Shown in pieces: positions 63,888-64,000 of a DNA stretch of 64,000 bases. The notes under the pieces are model-generated. The model made no database searches. It saw only the letters and a program-made list of their open reading frames with translations, and had not been told where the DNA came from. This stretch comes from Idiomarina seosinensis (lineage in GTDB: Bacteria; Pseudomonadota; Gammaproteobacteria; Enterobacterales; Alteromonadaceae), in the NCBI RefSeq assembly GCF_003987275.1, contig NZ_PIQF01000002.1, forward strand, positions 529,960 to 593,959, read 5' to 3'. Position 1 is the first letter of the stretch, and every line of letters begins with the position of its first letter. The position numbers were made by a program, and so were the translations under genes.

Positions 63888-64000
63888 ATATATCAAGCCA
63901 AGCAAACTGTGTGGGCACTTGCAGAAGTAAGCAAACAGAAATATTTGTATTGCAACTTTTGAATGAGTGTTCAGCAAGGTTTCGAAAGAAGCCAAGCAAA
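63888..64000 (+). other. 16S rRNA operon leader, running off the window
   Basis: Transcribed leader between boxA and the 16S gene, which by position should begin just beyond base 64000 (no GAGTTTGATC start is seen inside). Contains a run of A-rich tracts and AAGCCAAGCAAA repeats (63892-63903 is near-identical to 63989-64000: AGCCAAGCAAA). No gene on the minus strand here can be supported. Confidence 0.75.

Noticed and set aside
63721..63999. Leftward open frame covering the rrn promoters and leader
   Set aside because: The stretch carries two tandem rRNA promoters, boxB and boxA on the plus strand; the frame is low-complexity chance sequence.

Overview
The window is a chromosomal replication-origin neighbourhood of a free-living marine-type gammaproteobacterium. 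Gene order and protein similarity point to Alteromonadales, and Idiomarina or a close relative is my best guess; this is recognition from memory, not a search. Support comes from the arrangement dnaA-dnaN-recF-gyrB divergent from rpmH-rnpA-yidD-yidC-mnmE, followed by mioC-oriC-mnmG-rsmG-parA-parB-atpIBEFHAGDC-glmU-glmS, and from E. coli-like GlyQ/GlyS, AtpA and GlyS lengths. Coding density is high, and no tRNA, rRNA body or CRISPR array was seen. An rRNA operon is entered only as far as its promoters and leader at the right edge.

Layout. 1-4.9 kb: end of fadA, tusA, a tag-acetyltransferase pair, and glyQ-glyS. 5-11 kb: the leftward replication operon dnaA-dnaN-recF-gyrB, with two ParB-binding parS palindromes embedded inside recF. 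11.0-11.3 kb: divergent dnaA/rpmH control region with DnaA boxes. 11.3-15.3 kb: ribosome/RNase P/membrane insertase/tRNA-modification genes. 15.3-19.8 kb: a transporter pair and small enzymes. 20.24-20.72 kb: oriC, very rich in GATC, with DnaA boxes and four 10-11 bp spaced GATCT repeats as the probable unwinding element. 20.7-25 kb: mnmG, rsmG, parA, parB. 25.1-32.1 kb: the complete F1Fo ATP synthase operon. 32.2-35.4 kb: glmU-glmS.

Directly behind glmS, 25 bases after its stop codon (the classical Tn7 attachment position), begins an AT-rich 1.96 kb island. Its left end strongly resembles a Tn7 end and its right end carries a matching TGTCGG terminal inverted repeat. It contains no transposition genes, only two small membrane proteins, a scrambled IS3-family remnant and a ClpP-like lipoprotein. 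It looks like a non-autonomous or decayed Tn7-family element.

37.4-57.8 kb is a mosaic of physiological genes: a GST, a ThDP enzyme of the acetolactate synthase family, and a periplasmic DUF4168 protein divergent from a histidine kinase and sigma54 activator. The DUF4168 gene has a good -24/-12 promoter with a 19-base palindrome where an activator site should be, a layout like ZraP-ZraSR. Further on are a TonB receptor resembling the PQQ importer PqqU/YncD in one operon with a PQQ-type aldose dehydrogenase, a membrane-anchored glutamate-synthase-like flavoprotein, an oxyR/ahpC/ahpD peroxide defence set, an M20 amidohydrolase, ccoG, srkA-dsbA, a YbdG-type mechanosensitive channel and a YihG-type acyltransferase. 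57.8-63 kb: a LexA-boxed imuA-imuB-dnaE2 mutagenic translesion cassette. The window closes with a gamma-carbonic-anhydrase-like gene and the tandem promoters, boxB/boxA and leader of an rrn operon.
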